DNA of 64,000 bases from Conchocele bisecta (GCA_029237695.1 CM055273.1:55293968-55357967), one strand, 5' to 3'. Positions 22,801 to 30,589 are shown, counted from the first letter of the stretch. Notes: generated by a model from the letters alone, not told the origin. A program made the numbers and translations.

Positions 22801-23852
22801 TTCATTCTGTCCCCTTCGTATAAAAATACATTAAAAATCACTTCGCTATCTCGATCTCATATTAAAACACTTGGGTAAATAAATTTGGTTAACATTAATT
22901 TTCAAAACCTATTATCAAGAAAAACAAAATAAATTCACACCTGCCTCGGGTTGTTTGCTTAATTGGTCCACCTCGATTTGTTTTGAGTGTTTGACAAGAT
23001 TCATTAAGCATATCACGCTGGTCATTTAAGCAATTCACTGAGAGTTGTGACGCCACCTGTAATGTTCGGTAGTTTATGACCTTTGGTCATTTATAGTTTA
23101 TAAATGGTGATTAAAATTTTTCAGTAAATTAATTAATAATTTTTTTCTTGAATTAAATTCAACGTGCATTAATCATTCAATATCATGGCGATTAATGTCG
23201 TAATCAATTATTTTGTATAAAATTAACATGGAAAATGAAGTTCATCACATTCATTATGAATTCAAAATATTCCATTGTTGGGTCGAAAATATTCGACCAT
23301 GTCACTTCATCGCTATCTCGAACCTAGTTCTATCTCGACTAAAATATGATCTCCCTTCGACTTCGAGATACTGGTGCTCGACTGTACAATGAAACATGTT
23401 ACAGTACAATAAAAATATATTTAACTAAATGGCGCATGTGCGATGAAAACATTTATTTGGCTTGCGGACAGCGTTTCGAAAGACGACGTCAAATTGCTCC
23501 GTGCTGACGTAGATTCCTGTGAATAAATGAGTAGTTTACGAAATCCTGTGGTTTACTTCATGGAACCGATATGTTACTGTTTACACAAATGAACCATCTT
23601 TCTAATGACCTATTTCACAACCGATTTGTTCAAATGGTTCTTTAGATATAAGCAACGTCCGAGAGCTTTATGAATGACTGCACCTTGTACAACTGTATTA
23701 CTCCTTAACTGCGACCCAGATCCCGTCCACAGTATGAAGGTACGCACTACATTCTCCAGACCACGTTCCCAAGCCGAGAGCTCACAGACGATACAGAGAC
23801 ATTAGATCAAGCCAAGTTAGCGAACGCCGTTGTTGTTCAACGGTTGAAATAG
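10644..23852 (+). CDS. NSFL1C: NSFL1 cofactor p47 (p97/VCP adaptor), 5'-partial, 8 exons
   Basis: p47 links the AAA ATPase p97/VCP to ubiquitin and to syntaxin-5-dependent Golgi/ER membrane fusion. Exons: 10644-10843, 13401-13496, 15426-15494, 15890-16043, 16700-16947, 18331-18465, 19022-19081, 23720-23852. All junctions are GT-AG and stay in one frame (about 364 residues, stop TAG 23850-23852). Recognisable in order: end of the UBA domain ([10 protein letters not shown]), acidic/proline linker and lysine-rich stretch, the p47-specific [11 protein letters not shown] and [11 protein letters not shown] motifs (NLS region), a GYRLGD motif, the SEP domain ([14 protein letters not shown] to [14 protein letters not shown]), the SHP box FTGEGHTLG (pattern FxGxGxxLG), and the UBX domain ([18 protein letters not shown] to NAVVVQRLK). 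The p97-contact loop reads TTFPSREL. The start codon and most of UBA are absent, because the first visible exon opens at a splice acceptor. Confidence 0.95.
10995..11895. repeat. Interspersed repeat with ~140-bp internal tandem units
   Basis: Bounded by TTTGTCTCACCCAC and GGGTGAGACACTCCTGGG. The unit holds CATATCTCTTGATCCGTTA, AGCTTCCTCAC(A/T)TTGAT and GTGACCTTGACCTTGGTGAC and recurs about four times. The copy is interrupted at 11406-11700 by a family F MITE. Confidence 0.6.
11406..11700. mobile_element. MITE family F (TAGCCTATTTCATCAACATT), copy 1
   Basis: Inverted ends contain CAAAGTATACTTT blocks. The centre is the palindrome TTATCACAGCCATTTTGGCTGTGATAA, at about 11522-11548, flanked by TACTGAATTTATTACA. 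Related copies lie at 14405, 38596, 57215 and 57760. Confidence 0.85.
12094..12822. mobile_element. Element AAGGTACATGCCCACTCAGT, copy 1 (satellite source family)
   Basis: Ends are AAAGGTACATGCCCACTCAG and TACCCACTGAGTGGGCATGT. It contains the segment TATTTTACTGATTGTGATGC...GGTATCAGGC (12225-12260), homologous to the 35-bp satellite at 58238. A younger palindrome is nested at 12486-12711. Confidence 0.8.
12486..12711. mobile_element. Nested palindromic MITE (TTAACCCTTTCC)
   Basis: Ends TTAACCCTTTCCCTG / CAGGGAAAGGGTTAA. A perfect inner hairpin, AAAAGGAGAAATTGCTTG / CAAGCAATTTCTCCTTTT, is at about 12553-12592. It is non-coding. Confidence 0.8.
13085..13325. repeat. Inverted cluster (TATGTGAAAATAACAT)
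   Basis: Three or four alternating copies of CACATACAAAAGCCATTTAAA and its complement make an imperfect multi-hairpin just before the second p47 exon. It is non-coding. Confidence 0.75.
13401..13496 (+). CDS. NSFL1C: p47 exon (FYAGGSE motif)
   Basis: Acceptor TTCACCGCAG, donor GACGAG|GTACAG. It encodes [13 protein letters not shown], then [15 protein letters not shown], the strongly conserved p47 segment. Phase 2 on both sides. Confidence 0.92.
13505..13725. mobile_element. Truncated CAGAGCTCCAGATAAG MITE
   Basis: The left end CAGAGCTCCAGATAAGTTTTG is intact. The right end is lost where a family D element starts. A short inverted pair (CCTGAAAATAGTAG / CTGTTTTCAGG) is embedded near 13580-13660. 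Confidence 0.65.
13726..14000. mobile_element. MITE family D, 5'-truncated copy
   Basis: Starts within the palindromic part (GGCCTCATCCAGTATTCCCG) and runs to the usual TTTTGTGCTGGAATTAT end. Confidence 0.7.
14001..14404 (+). repeat. Interspersed repeat (CATATTTTCATTCTGTGGCC), two units
   Basis: The unit with CATCCATATTTTCATTCTGT and CCCAAGGTCA recurs at about 14060 and 14230; a related copy is at about 51275-51480. No gene. Confidence 0.6.
14405..14708. mobile_element. MITE family F, copy 2
   Basis: Ends TAGCCGATTTCATCAAAATT and ATGTTGGTGAAATAGGCTA. The core palindrome reads TTATCACAGCCAAAATGGCTGTGATAA. Confidence 0.85.
14954..15141. mobile_element. MITE family B (CAGAGCTCCAGTTAAGGTGC), copy 1
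   Basis: Inverted ends CAGAGCTCCAGTTAAGG / CTTAACTGGAGCTCTG. The core hairpin is TTTAGAATCGTCTCAATGAG, with flanks AATGGCAAGTTGGGAGT. Further copies lie at 21779, 42385, 55093 and 55380. Confidence 0.85.
15245..15404. mobile_element. Palindromic MITE family E (CAGGGATTCCGCTGG), copy 1
   Basis: Nearly the whole element is one hairpin: CAGGGATTCCGCTGG...AAATCGCCACTTC and its complement around a poly-A/T centre. It lies just before a p47 exon. Confidence 0.85.
15426..15494 (+). CDS. NSFL1C: p47 exon ([11 protein letters not shown])
   Basis: Acceptor TCTTTTACAG, donor AAGGA|GTGAGT. It encodes [20 protein letters not shown], equivalent to the p47 GQQIVGPPRKK nuclear-localisation region. Confidence 0.92.
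15563..15825. mobile_element. CAGAGCTCCAGATAAG MITE
   Basis: Both ends intact (CAGAGCTCCAGATAAGCTTTG / ACCTTATCTGGAGCTCTG). It fills most of a 395-bp p47 intron. Confidence 0.85.
15890..16043 (+). CDS. NSFL1C: p47 exon (GYRLGD linker)
   Basis: Acceptor CATTGCCACAG, donor AAAAAG|GTAGGC. It encodes an HGAEEVEG start, a charged linker, and [17 protein letters not shown], matching the p47 FAGGGYRLG segment. Confidence 0.9.
16092..16395. mobile_element. Palindromic element (CTGGCAAGGCTCAGGAAACG), copy 1
   Basis: A hairpin of about 145 bp (16092-16236; arms GGTTAGTGCCGTGAATGGG and its complement) is followed by a TTTCACGGCAC-rich tail. An inverted copy is at 36895-37145. Confidence 0.75.
16700..16947 (+). 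CDS. NSFL1C: p47 exon (SEP domain and SHP box)
   Basis: Acceptor ACATTTCAG, donor GGAAG|GTAGGT. It encodes the SEP domain: [48 protein letters not shown]. It then encodes the p97-binding SHP box FTGEGHTLG. This is the best single exon for identifying the gene. Confidence 0.96.
17079..17165. repeat. Imperfect hairpin (GTGGAAGAAGGGGG)
   Basis: Two direct copies of CAGTGGAAGAAGGGGG are followed by the complement CCCCCTTCTTCCACT. A related hairpin is at 36467-36572. Confidence 0.7.
17166..17280 (+). mobile_element. tRNA-derived SINE fragment
   Basis: A box-like TGGTCTAAAGGTTAGACA and a B-box-like GTGGGTTCAATGCCCACC are spaced as in a tRNA, but the cloverleaf is not closed by an acceptor stem. 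It therefore looks like a SINE head, not a tRNA gene. Confidence 0.55.
17311..17532. mobile_element. MITE family C, copy 3
   Basis: The core GAGCATAGGCTGCGTATGCA is at about 17413. The right end TTTAGTGAAACGGCC is clear; the left end is degraded. Confidence 0.75.
17773..17987. mobile_element. Pogo-like MITE (TACAATGGAACCTCTCTAAA)
   Basis: Ends TACAATGGAACCTCTCTAAA and GTTTAGACCGGTTCACTGTA are inverted and TA-bounded. A second, internal inverted pair (GCCAGACACCCTGGGGACCT / CCAGGGTGTCCGG) is near the right end. Confidence 0.55.
18060..18265 (+). mobile_element. SINE-like fragment ending GCCGTTAAACACC
   Basis: Contains ATTCTAATTTCAGGGCTGAA and the 3' end GGCCGTTAAACACCATTAAATAAA. This is the 3' part of the family seen at 27650, 33405, 36806 and 37466. 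Confidence 0.65.
18331..18465 (+). CDS. NSFL1C: p47 exon (linker and start of UBX)
   Basis: Acceptor TTGTTTTAG, donor ACGAG|GTTAGA. A Ser/Pro/Thr linker is followed by [17 protein letters not shown], the first strands of the UBX domain. Confidence 0.94.
18552..18715. mobile_element. TTAACCCTTTC element with GATCCAGATGAGCCGGCTCAT core
   Basis: The core GATCCAGATGAGCCGGCTCA / GTCTCATCAGGATCTGC forms a short hairpin, and the element ends in GAAAGGGT. The same core recurs near 29115, 33930, 40915, 54075 and 55723. Confidence 0.7.
19022..19081 (+). CDS. NSFL1C: p47 exon (UBX middle)
   Basis: Acceptor TGCTTTCCAG, donor AATAC|GTATCC. It encodes [19 protein letters not shown], typical of the p47 UBX core. 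The following intron is 4.6 kb. Confidence 0.93.
19235..21140. mobile_element. CAGAGCTCCAGATAAG MITE split by a 1.6-kb repeat
   Basis: The left half is 19235-19436 and the right half 21014-21140 (AAAGCTTATCTGGAGCTCTG). Removing 19437-21013 gives a normal-length family member, so the inner repeat is younger. Confidence 0.8.
19437..21013 (+). repeat. AGCTCACCTGAGCGAAGCTC interspersed repeat with ~415-bp tandem units
   Basis: Starts TTTAGCTCACCTGAGCG and ends GTCAGGTGAGCGAATTAGGG. Inside, the unit marked by GACCCCGGGGTCAAAAATGG is repeated near 19759, 20178 and 20590 (spacing 419 and 412 bp). The small ORFs inside it (20206-20397, 20648-20878) are repeats of one another and carry no domain. This class of repeat is common in bivalves. 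Confidence 0.8.
21141..21778. other. No gene or repeat recognised (p47 intron)
   Basis: No coding exon, hairpin or known family is visible. Confidence 0.4.
21779..21966. mobile_element. MITE family B, copy 2
   Basis: Ends GAGCTCCAGTTAAGGTGCG / GCACCTTAACTGGAGCTC. The core hairpin is AGAATCGTCTCAATGAGACG. Confidence 0.85.
21967..22210. mobile_element. MITE family C, copy 4
   Basis: Directly abuts the family B element. Ends GCCCGTTTCACTAAACTTCG / AGTTTAGTGAAACGGCCCC; same GAGCATAGGCTGCATATGCA core. Confidence 0.85.
22211..22642. other. No gene recognised (p47 intron)
   Basis: The 64-codon plus ORF at 22247-22441 has no domain or splice support. Nothing else is seen. Confidence 0.4.
22643..23386. 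mobile_element. Pogo/Tigger-like 744-bp non-autonomous transposon
   Basis: TIRs TACAGTCGAGCAC(A/C)GGTATCTCG-like at the left and CGAGATACTGGTGCTCGACT at the right. Both outer ends are TA, the expected Tc1/mariner target duplication. Subterminal TATCTCGA repeats occur on both sides (22668-22830, 23315-23370). There is no transposase inside. Its end sequence is the kind used by pogo-like elements, but it was not shown to belong with the dead transposase at 1754. Confidence 0.75.
23720..23852 (+). CDS. NSFL1C: p47 last exon (UBX C-terminus)
   Basis: Acceptor TGCGACCCAG. It encodes [20 protein letters not shown], then [23 protein letters not shown] and a TAG stop. The alignment to the p47 ARPxxxxTxFILMTTFPNKEL region is clear although the exon is 4.6 kb from its neighbour. 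The p97-contact loop reads FPS, where canonical UBX domains have FPR. Confidence 0.93.
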
Positions 23853-24010
23853 CCAGATGTGTGTTCATTCTGCACAAATGGAGAGGTTTTGTCACTGTTG
23901 AAGAAGTCAGCATGTGATATTCTATCCAGATGTGTAATTGTATCCCCCGGACTCCGTCGGGGGATACTATGGATTTTGACAGCGCGCCGCGTCCGCCGCA
24001 GACACTTCTT

Positions 24011-24620
24011 GTCCGGAGCATAACTCGAACACCCTTTGAAATATTTTCATGAAACTTCACACATGCATAGACCACGACCCGAAGGTGTGTCGCGCACAAG
24101 AATGACAACTCTTGCATAGCTAATTTTTTAGTTATCTCCCTTTTTTGTTTCTCGCACTGATTTCGTGTCCGGAGCATAACTCCACCACCCTTTGAAATAT
24201 TTTCATGAAACTTTACACATGCATAGACCACGACCCGAAGGTGTGTCGCGCACAAGAATGACAACTCTTGCATAGCTAATTTTTGAGTTATCTCCCTTTT
24301 TTGTTTTGCGCACTGATTGACCATAACTTGACCACACTTTGGAATATTTTTATGAAACTTAACACATTCAATTAGACCACGAACCGAAGGTGTGTCGTGC
24401 ACAAGAATGACAACTCTTGCATAGCTAATTTTTGAGTTATCTCCCTTTTTTGTTTTCGCTCACTGATTTCCTGTCCGGAGCATAACTCGACCATCCTTTG
24501 GAATATTTTCATGAAACTTCACACATGCATAGACCACGACCCGGAGGTGTGTCGCGCACAAGAATGACAACTCTTGCGTAGCTAATTTTTGAGTTATCTC
24601 CCTTTTTTGTTTTGCGCTCT
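24011..24620. repeat. ~150-bp tandem array (GTCCGGAGCATAACTCGA)
   Basis: Four units, starting near 24011, 24167, 24316 and 24472. Each has TTTTCATGAAACTTCACACA, GACCACGACCCGAAGGTGTG and TTGAGTTATCTCCCTTTTTT. The long minus ORF 23782-24402 is this array read through, not a gene. Confidence 0.85.
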
Positions 24621-24819
24621 CTACAAACTGGACAATAATGCATGAAGACCTGTTTTCTCGTCTGCTCTGTACACCTTTTCTGTGTGCTCTGTACACCTTA
24701 CCTGTAGAGAGAACAATAGAAACTGGGAGAACCATGTGCTAGCATGGGCTAGCATGTGCAGATGTCCAGTGCTTGACCACTGCTGACCAGGTAATTTATA
24801 CAGGTAAATCACTACATTG

Positions 24820-26130
24820 GGTACTGTGTTGAAAATATTGTGGCATTATGTGGACCTGTGCAGATTTTTGTAGATAAATATAGGACTATTAAAAAAAAAT
24901 CTGGTCTCCAATAGCAAGCATTATTATTTTTAAACTTTTCTTTTTCATTTTTTTTTTTTTTTTTTTTTCATTCTTTTTTTCTTCATTTTTTATTTTATAT
25001 TTTTTTTTTCATTTTTTTTTTCAATTTTTTTTTCAATTTTTGTCTAGTAGCATAAGGTCGTAAGTGCTTTATACAGACTATTCACCTGTGCATGTGCTAG
25101 CATGTGCAACTGACCACTGACCACTTACAGGTAATTTATACAGGTAAATGATTATATTACATTTCCGTAAACTGTGTTGAAAATATTGTGGCATTATGTG
25201 GACCTGTGCAGATATATGTAGATAAATATAGGACTATTAAAAAAAATTCTGTGCTCCAGTAGCAAGCATTATTATTTTTAAACTTTTTTTTTCCATTTTT
25301 TTTTTTCAAATTATTTTTCAATTTTTGTCTAGTAGCATAAGGTGGTAAGTGCTATATACAGACTATTCACCTGTGCATGTGCTAGCATGTGCAACTGACC
25401 ACTGACAACTTACAGGTAATTTATACAGGTAAATGATTATATTACATTTCCGTAAACTGTGTTGAAAATATTGTGGGAATATGTGGACCTGTGTATATAT
25501 GATATGTAGATAAATATAGGACTATTAAAAAACATTCTGGGCTCCAGTAGGGAGCATTATTCTTTTTCTTTTTTTTAATTTAATTTTTTTTTCCATTTTT
25601 TTTTTTACATTCTTTTTCAATTTTTTAACTGACCACTAACTTATTACAGGTAATTTATACAGGTACATTATTACATTTCCGTAAACTGCATTATTTTTAA
25701 AAAAAAATTTGTATATTACATTTCCGTAAACTGTGTATATTAAAAAAAAATTCTGGGCTCCAGTAGCAAGTATTATTATTTTTTATTTTTCAACTTTTTT
25801 TTTCAACTTTTTTTTAATTTTTTTTTTTACATTCTTTTTTAATTTTTTAACTGACCACTAACTTACTACAGGTAATTTATACAGCTAAATTATTACATTT
25901 ACCTAAACTGTGTTGACAATATTGTGGCAGTATGTGGACCTGTGCAGATATATGTAGATAAATATAGGACTATTAAAAAAAATTCTCGGCTCCAGTAGCG
26001 AGCATTATTTTTTTTATTTACATTCTATATTACATTTCCGTCAACTGTGTTGAAAATATTGTGGCATTATGTGCACCTGTGCAGATATATGTACATAAAT
26101 ATAGGACTATTAACAAATAATTCTGCGCTC
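24820..26130. repeat. ~290-bp tandem array with homopolymer T runs
   Basis: The unit CTGTGTTGAAAATATTGTGG...AATATAGGACTATTAAAAAA...CTCCAGTAGCAAGCATTATT recurs near 24822, 25168, 25458, 25909 and 26047. T-rich tracts of variable length (for example 24920-25035) separate units. Confidence 0.8.
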
Positions 26131-26340
26131 CAGTAGCTTCACACATGCATAGACCCTAAAGGTGTGTCGCGCAAGAATGACAACTCTTGCATCACTAATT
26201 GTTTAGTTATCTCCCTTTGTCCGTCACCGATTTTGTCTCCGGAGCATAACTCGATCACCCTTTTTTCAAACTACTTGTGTATCTGGGGAGGGGGATACAC
26301 ATGCGCTTGTCGACAAGCGTCCATTTCTAGTTATGTTGTG

Positions 26341-26764
26341 ACTGGTGGAATGTTGCCGGTCTTAGGCAATAGATCAAAAAATTACACTTCGTTGGCCACA
26401 AAATTCCATTCCGTTGTCGTCTAGTTCTAATCTGCTAGTACATTCTTGTAGACTCCTAAGGATATCATTATAACACTAAATGTTCTGACATTATTTATTC
26501 TGGAAAAGAAATGTTAACCCATTTCAGTCTAAGGATATAATGGTCATACAATGGTCTATTTTCGGGTGTTGGGTCCTTTTCCAATGTAGTGGATAGTGGT
26601 GGTCTTTCATTTTAAGGGCTACACTGGTCTCGTATACCATTGACGGAATTTACCTTTCGTTTGTCACCTTTTGGATGGACGGTGAGAAATGTAGCAAGTC
26701 ACCGAACTAACTGGCGGTCAGGTTCATGTAACAGTAATTCATTGAATTTCAGTGTCAACATTTG
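26341..26764. other. No gene or clear repeat
   Basis: Short ORFs at 26164-26424 and 26640-26900 lack domains. The second runs into a SINE-like segment. Confidence 0.4.
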
Positions 26765-26870
26765 TTTTGGTAAACAGGGTGATAGTCTGCTGGTAGAGCA
26801 TTGCACTTCCAATACCGGAGGTTGTAGGTTCGTTCCCCGCCCAAGGCATGAAAAAGACTTAGTTACAGTA
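26765..26870 (+). mobile_element. tRNA-like SINE fragment
   Basis: AGTCTGCTGGTAGAGCA (A-box-like) and AGGTTGTAGGTTCGTTCCCC (B-box-like) are in tRNA spacing, but the stems do not close. It shares the following CCCAAGGCATGAAA with the fragment at 17166. Confidence 0.6.
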
Positions 26871-27069
26871 TTTCATCCGACTGGTATCCAAGGTGTATGA
26901 TCACGGGGTACTAACAACAACAAGTACTGAAATTTCCAGAATCCATCCGATTCAAAGTACGTATTCTTTTATAGTGACCTTATTACGTAATGGATTTTGA
27001 TGAAATATGGCGCATCTCTAACGTGTCTTGTTGAGATGCATTTGGTGGTCTCTGTATTTTCGCCCAAAC

Positions 27070-27140
27070 TTCTGTCGTTTTTGCGAAGAATCGATTTCCG
27101 TGTCTCCGACACGGAAATCGATTCTTCGCCAAAATGACAT
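27070..27140. repeat. Hairpin (GAAGAATCGATTTCCGTGTC)
   Basis: GCGAAGAATCGATTTCCGTG and its complement meet at about 27107. An outer, weaker pair (GTCGTTTTTGCG / CGCCAAAATGAC) extends it. Confidence 0.75.
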
Positions 27141-27649
27141 AAGTCTGTGCCAAACTCCATGGACCACATATTAAGGAAAATATCAAATAATACTTACTTT
27201 GGAGTGGGCGACGTTGTTGTTGTAACCACGTGATCATGCACCTTGGTATCACTGGCTGAGATATTGAAACTGAGGTCCCTGTCTACATAACCATAGCCAT
27301 TCAGGGATTTCCCTGACCTCCGTTCTCTGCATCCCTGATGCATTTATTGGCCGAGGACCCACACTGATAATTGACACTGCATCCCATGGACCCTCAAAAC
27401 TTGGCGGTGCAAATCAATGATTTTCAAAAGTTTACAACATTTTTACAGTTTTTGGGAGAACCTGTGTTCTTTATAGATAATTCAGGACTATCAATACCAT
27501 TTTGATATTATTTTTAATGAAATATGTGTATGAAACTTGGGACCATAAAAAATCACCAGGGACCCCCCAAAATAATAAAGTTGGGAGTCCTGGGACCCAC
27601 GTTTAAAAAATCCTAGGGAAATCATTTGCTGGGACTGTAAACCCTTTCA

Positions 27650-28175
27650 CATGTTGTTCTGATGCTCACAGTGGGTGGCAGCATGTGATGGGTAATTTAA
27701 CGATCGGGGTTCATCCTTAATACCGGAATCCCTGGTTTGGCCCTCACGTATGTTGTTGGCATTTTTGTATACAACAGTTGAATCTGGTTATATCCCTTAT
27801 GTGAGTATTACAATTATTGGAAATCCTATTACACATAGGGGAAGGGGCCAAGTGCCTTTGGTGTGGTATGGACCTGGCACCAGATCAGGTTATTCTAATT
27901 TCAGGGCTGAATATATATGTATCTCGATGTAAATATTCCGTTCTGATTTTGTTCTGGCATGTTAAATAAGGGATTCCGCTGGCGATCGCCACTTTCGCAA
28001 TTGGCGATAAAAAATTACAAATTACAATTTTTGAAAAAAAATCCAAAAAAATATATATTATTTTTTTGAAGTGGCGATTTTTTTATTTTCCCCAGCGGAA
28101 TCCCTGTTAAATGTGGAATCAAACTCGTTGGCCCGGCCTTGTGACCATAGCTGTTGATGGGCCGTTAAACACCAA
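27650..28175 (+). mobile_element. SINE-like element ending GGGCCGTTAAACACC, split by a family E MITE
   Basis: Runs ATGTGATGGGTAATTTAACG ... GACCTGGCACCAGATCAGGT ... ATTCTAATTTCAGGGCTGAA ... GGCCGTTAAACACCAATAAA. The last phrase is a widespread mollusc SINE tail. A family E palindrome is inserted at 27969-28106. Confidence 0.75.
27969..28106. mobile_element. Palindromic MITE family E, copy 2
   Basis: AGGGATTCCGCTGGCGATCG at the left and CCCCAGCGGAATCCCT at the right; nearly all hairpin. It sits inside a SINE-like element. Confidence 0.85.
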
Positions 28176-28375
28176 TAAATCGATCAATCATCCGACTGGT
28201 ATCACTGGCCATTATTGAGGTGTCTTTTCTTGTATTTTCACGTCTTATTATTGTTATTTATTGTGATCAATAAACAATGTGTTTGACAGGGAACAGTGTT
28301 CCATCCATTCTTACCCACTGTGTAGATGAACACGCATTTTTAGCTCACCTGCACAAAGTGCAGAAGAGCTTATGG

Positions 28376-29045
28376 CATACCCCCGGCATCGTCGGCGTCC
28401 ACAAACTTAACGTTGGGGTAAATGTCAACTTCTGTTTCCTTTCATGGAACACCTCGTTATTTCATGCATGCATTCCTCAGATGACCCTCTATCATGCTAT
28501 AGCAAATCCATGACCCACCACCCAACCCTTACCCCAAGGTCACAAACTTAGCACATTCATAAACTTAACGTTGGGGTAAATGTCTTGTAACATCTGTTTC
28601 CTTTCATGGAACACTTTGATATTTCATACATGCATTCATCTGATGATACTCTTATCGTGCTATAGCAAATCCATGACTTACCCCATGGTCAAGGTCACAA
28701 ACTTAGCACACTCATAAACTTAACATTGGGGTAAATGTCTTATCATATCTGTTTCCTTTCATGGAACGCCTTGTTATTTCATACATGCATTCCTCAGATG
28801 ACCCTCTATCGTGCTGTAAAAAATCCATGACCCACCACCCAACCCTTACCCCAAAGGTCACAAACTTAGCACATTCATAAACTTAACGTTGGGGTAAATG
28901 TCTTTATATCATATCTATTTCCTTTCATGGAACGCCTTGTTATTTCATACATGCATTCCTCAGATGACCCTCTATCATGCTATAGCAAATCCACGACCCA
29001 CCACCCAAACCCTTAGCGCAAGGTCAAGGTGACAAACTAGTGCAT
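28376..29045 (+). repeat. ~158-bp tandem array (CTTAACGTTGGGGTAAATGT)
   Basis: Four units and part of a fifth, at about 28406, 28564, 28719 and 28882 (spacing 158, 155, 163). The unit has TTTCCTTTCATGGAAC, CATACATGCATTCCTCAGAT and ACCCACCACCCAACCCTTAC. The array opens with CCCCCGGCATCGTCGGCG, as in the composite at 23939. Plus ORF 28277-28513 is this repeat. Confidence 0.85.
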
Positions 29046-29482
29046 CACACTAGTCCATTTATGAAAAGGTGGTATTTTTTATTCTCAAAGTTATGAAAAT
29101 TACTTTCAAAAAGTGCAGATGCTGATGAGACGGCTCGTTACGAGCCGGCTCATCTGGATCTGCACTGTTTGCATAAACCGCAATAGCAGTCAATTGGTTA
29201 ATTTTTCTCGTTCATCTTGACGGATTGGGGTTATACGTCGGTTCAAACAGCAAGGCTATATACATATACCTGCATGTGTGGGGAGAGCTGACACAGCACA
29301 ATCAGCATTAACATTACACATAAACAAAAAGAAGTAGGGCATCATTATCACTATACTAATCCCTCCCCTCGTTGGCAGCCGTGATAATAAAAATATGCCT
29401 TACAAACAAGGTGAACACAAGTCCTCGGTGACCTTGGGCGGTCAGATGTGGGTCAGATGCAAAACAAAGCACCATCCCTACA
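29046..29482. other. Non-coding; contains one GATGAGCCGGCTC-type core
   Basis: A hairpin GTGCAGATGCTGATGAGACG...GCCGGCTCATCTGGATCTGC lies at about 29115-29165. No gene is seen in the remainder. Confidence 0.55.
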
Positions 29483-29679
29483 AGGGATTCCGCTGGCGAT
29501 CGGCACTTTCGCAATTAGCGATAAAAATAAACAATTGGCGATAAAAAATTACAATTTTCGGAAAAAAATCATAAAAAAAAAACAACCTTTTTTGTGATTT
29601 TTTTTCGAAAATTGTAATTTTTTATCGCCAATTTTTTTAAGTGGCGATTTTTTTTTATTTTCCCCAGCGGAATCCCTGC
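29483..29679. mobile_element. Palindromic MITE family E, copy 3
   Basis: Longest copy in the window. Ends AGGGATTCCGCTGGCGATCG / TCCCCAGCGGAATCCCT, arms of about 90 bp. Confidence 0.85.
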
Positions 29680-30020
29680 CCTACACTCATTGTGGATAAA
29701 TATTATCAAAATCAGTTAAGAAATTCAAGTTATTGAAAAATGAAAGGTGTTACTAACGCACACATGTATGTACGTACATGGACTAACGCTATAATATTTA
29801 TCGGCGAGGGGACAAAAACGCATCTATGATAGAGGGAGCACTGTAAAATCAGCATTGAAATTAGAATAAAAACTCCACATTGAAAGACGGTGTGCTGTTC
29901 CAGTGATGGGCACCCTAACTACACCAGATCACTTGGACCCATAAGCTTACTACTTTTATAATGGGCAATAACCCAATTCAACTCCCAGGTAACAAGAGCC
30001 AAAGATTCCTATAACAAGGA

Positions 30021-30493
30021 GTGAGTGAGTGAGTGAATAGGGTTTAACGTCCGCTTTTTTGACATAGAGGTACAAGCCTCAGGGAGTCTACACGCAGACG
30101 GGTCAACGGGGTCATGTCCCGTATCCACCTGTCCGAGGGGGGTAAATCCCAACTTCAGAACTCCATATTTACAATCAAAATATATATTCAGTCCTGAAAT
30201 TAGAACAACCTGATCTGGTGCCAGGCCCTCGCCACACCAGCATCATTTATCCCATCCCCTACAAGTAATAGGATTAGCGCTAATCTTACTTTTATATATG
30301 GGGCATAGCCCGACTCAACTCTCACATACAAGAAAGCCAAAAATGTACATGAGGGCCAAATCCAGTATAGTGGGTTCCGGAAAGTATGAACCCAATCGTT
30401 AAGCCAGTTTAGTCGCCTTTTACGAGAAGCAATGGCTACTGCAGCACTATTCTCAGGATCAGTTGATCCCGCCCCGGTGCCTGCACGGGGCCT
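30021..30493 (-). mobile_element. SINE-like retroposon with 11-bp target duplication, copy 1
   Basis: Flanked by TATAACAAGGA (30010-30020) and TATAACGAGGA (30494-30504), one mismatch. Read on the minus strand it starts CCCCGTGCAGGCACCGGGGC and ends in an (ACTC)n tail (GTGAGTGAGTGA on the plus strand). Its middle shares GGTGCCAGGCC and CAGTCCTGAAATTAGAACAA with the GCCGTTAAACACC family. It is the inverse of the copy at 49804-50280. Confidence 0.85.
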
Positions 30494-30589
30494 TATAACG
30501 AGGAACCCGTACCATTAATTTACGCCATCGTGTTCGCCCGACCAACCACCCACCATTATTTTGTTAAATTCTCCATAAAGGTATATGTT

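Larger units (their letters stand above)
23939..26340. repeat. Composite repeat: two tandem arrays inside one interspersed element
   Basis: The left edge is CCCCCGGACTCCGTCGGGGG (hairpin) and the right edge GATACACATGCGCTTGTCGA...CATTTCTAGTTATG. Inside are a ~150-bp unit array (24011-24620, and again at 26125-26270) and a ~290-bp unit array with poly-T tracts (24820-26130). Confidence 0.7.

Noticed and set aside
23782..24402. 206-codon minus ORF with repeated QKLAMQELSFLCATHLRVV
   Set aside because: It is the ~150-bp tandem repeat read on the minus strand, including part of the real p47 exon antisense.
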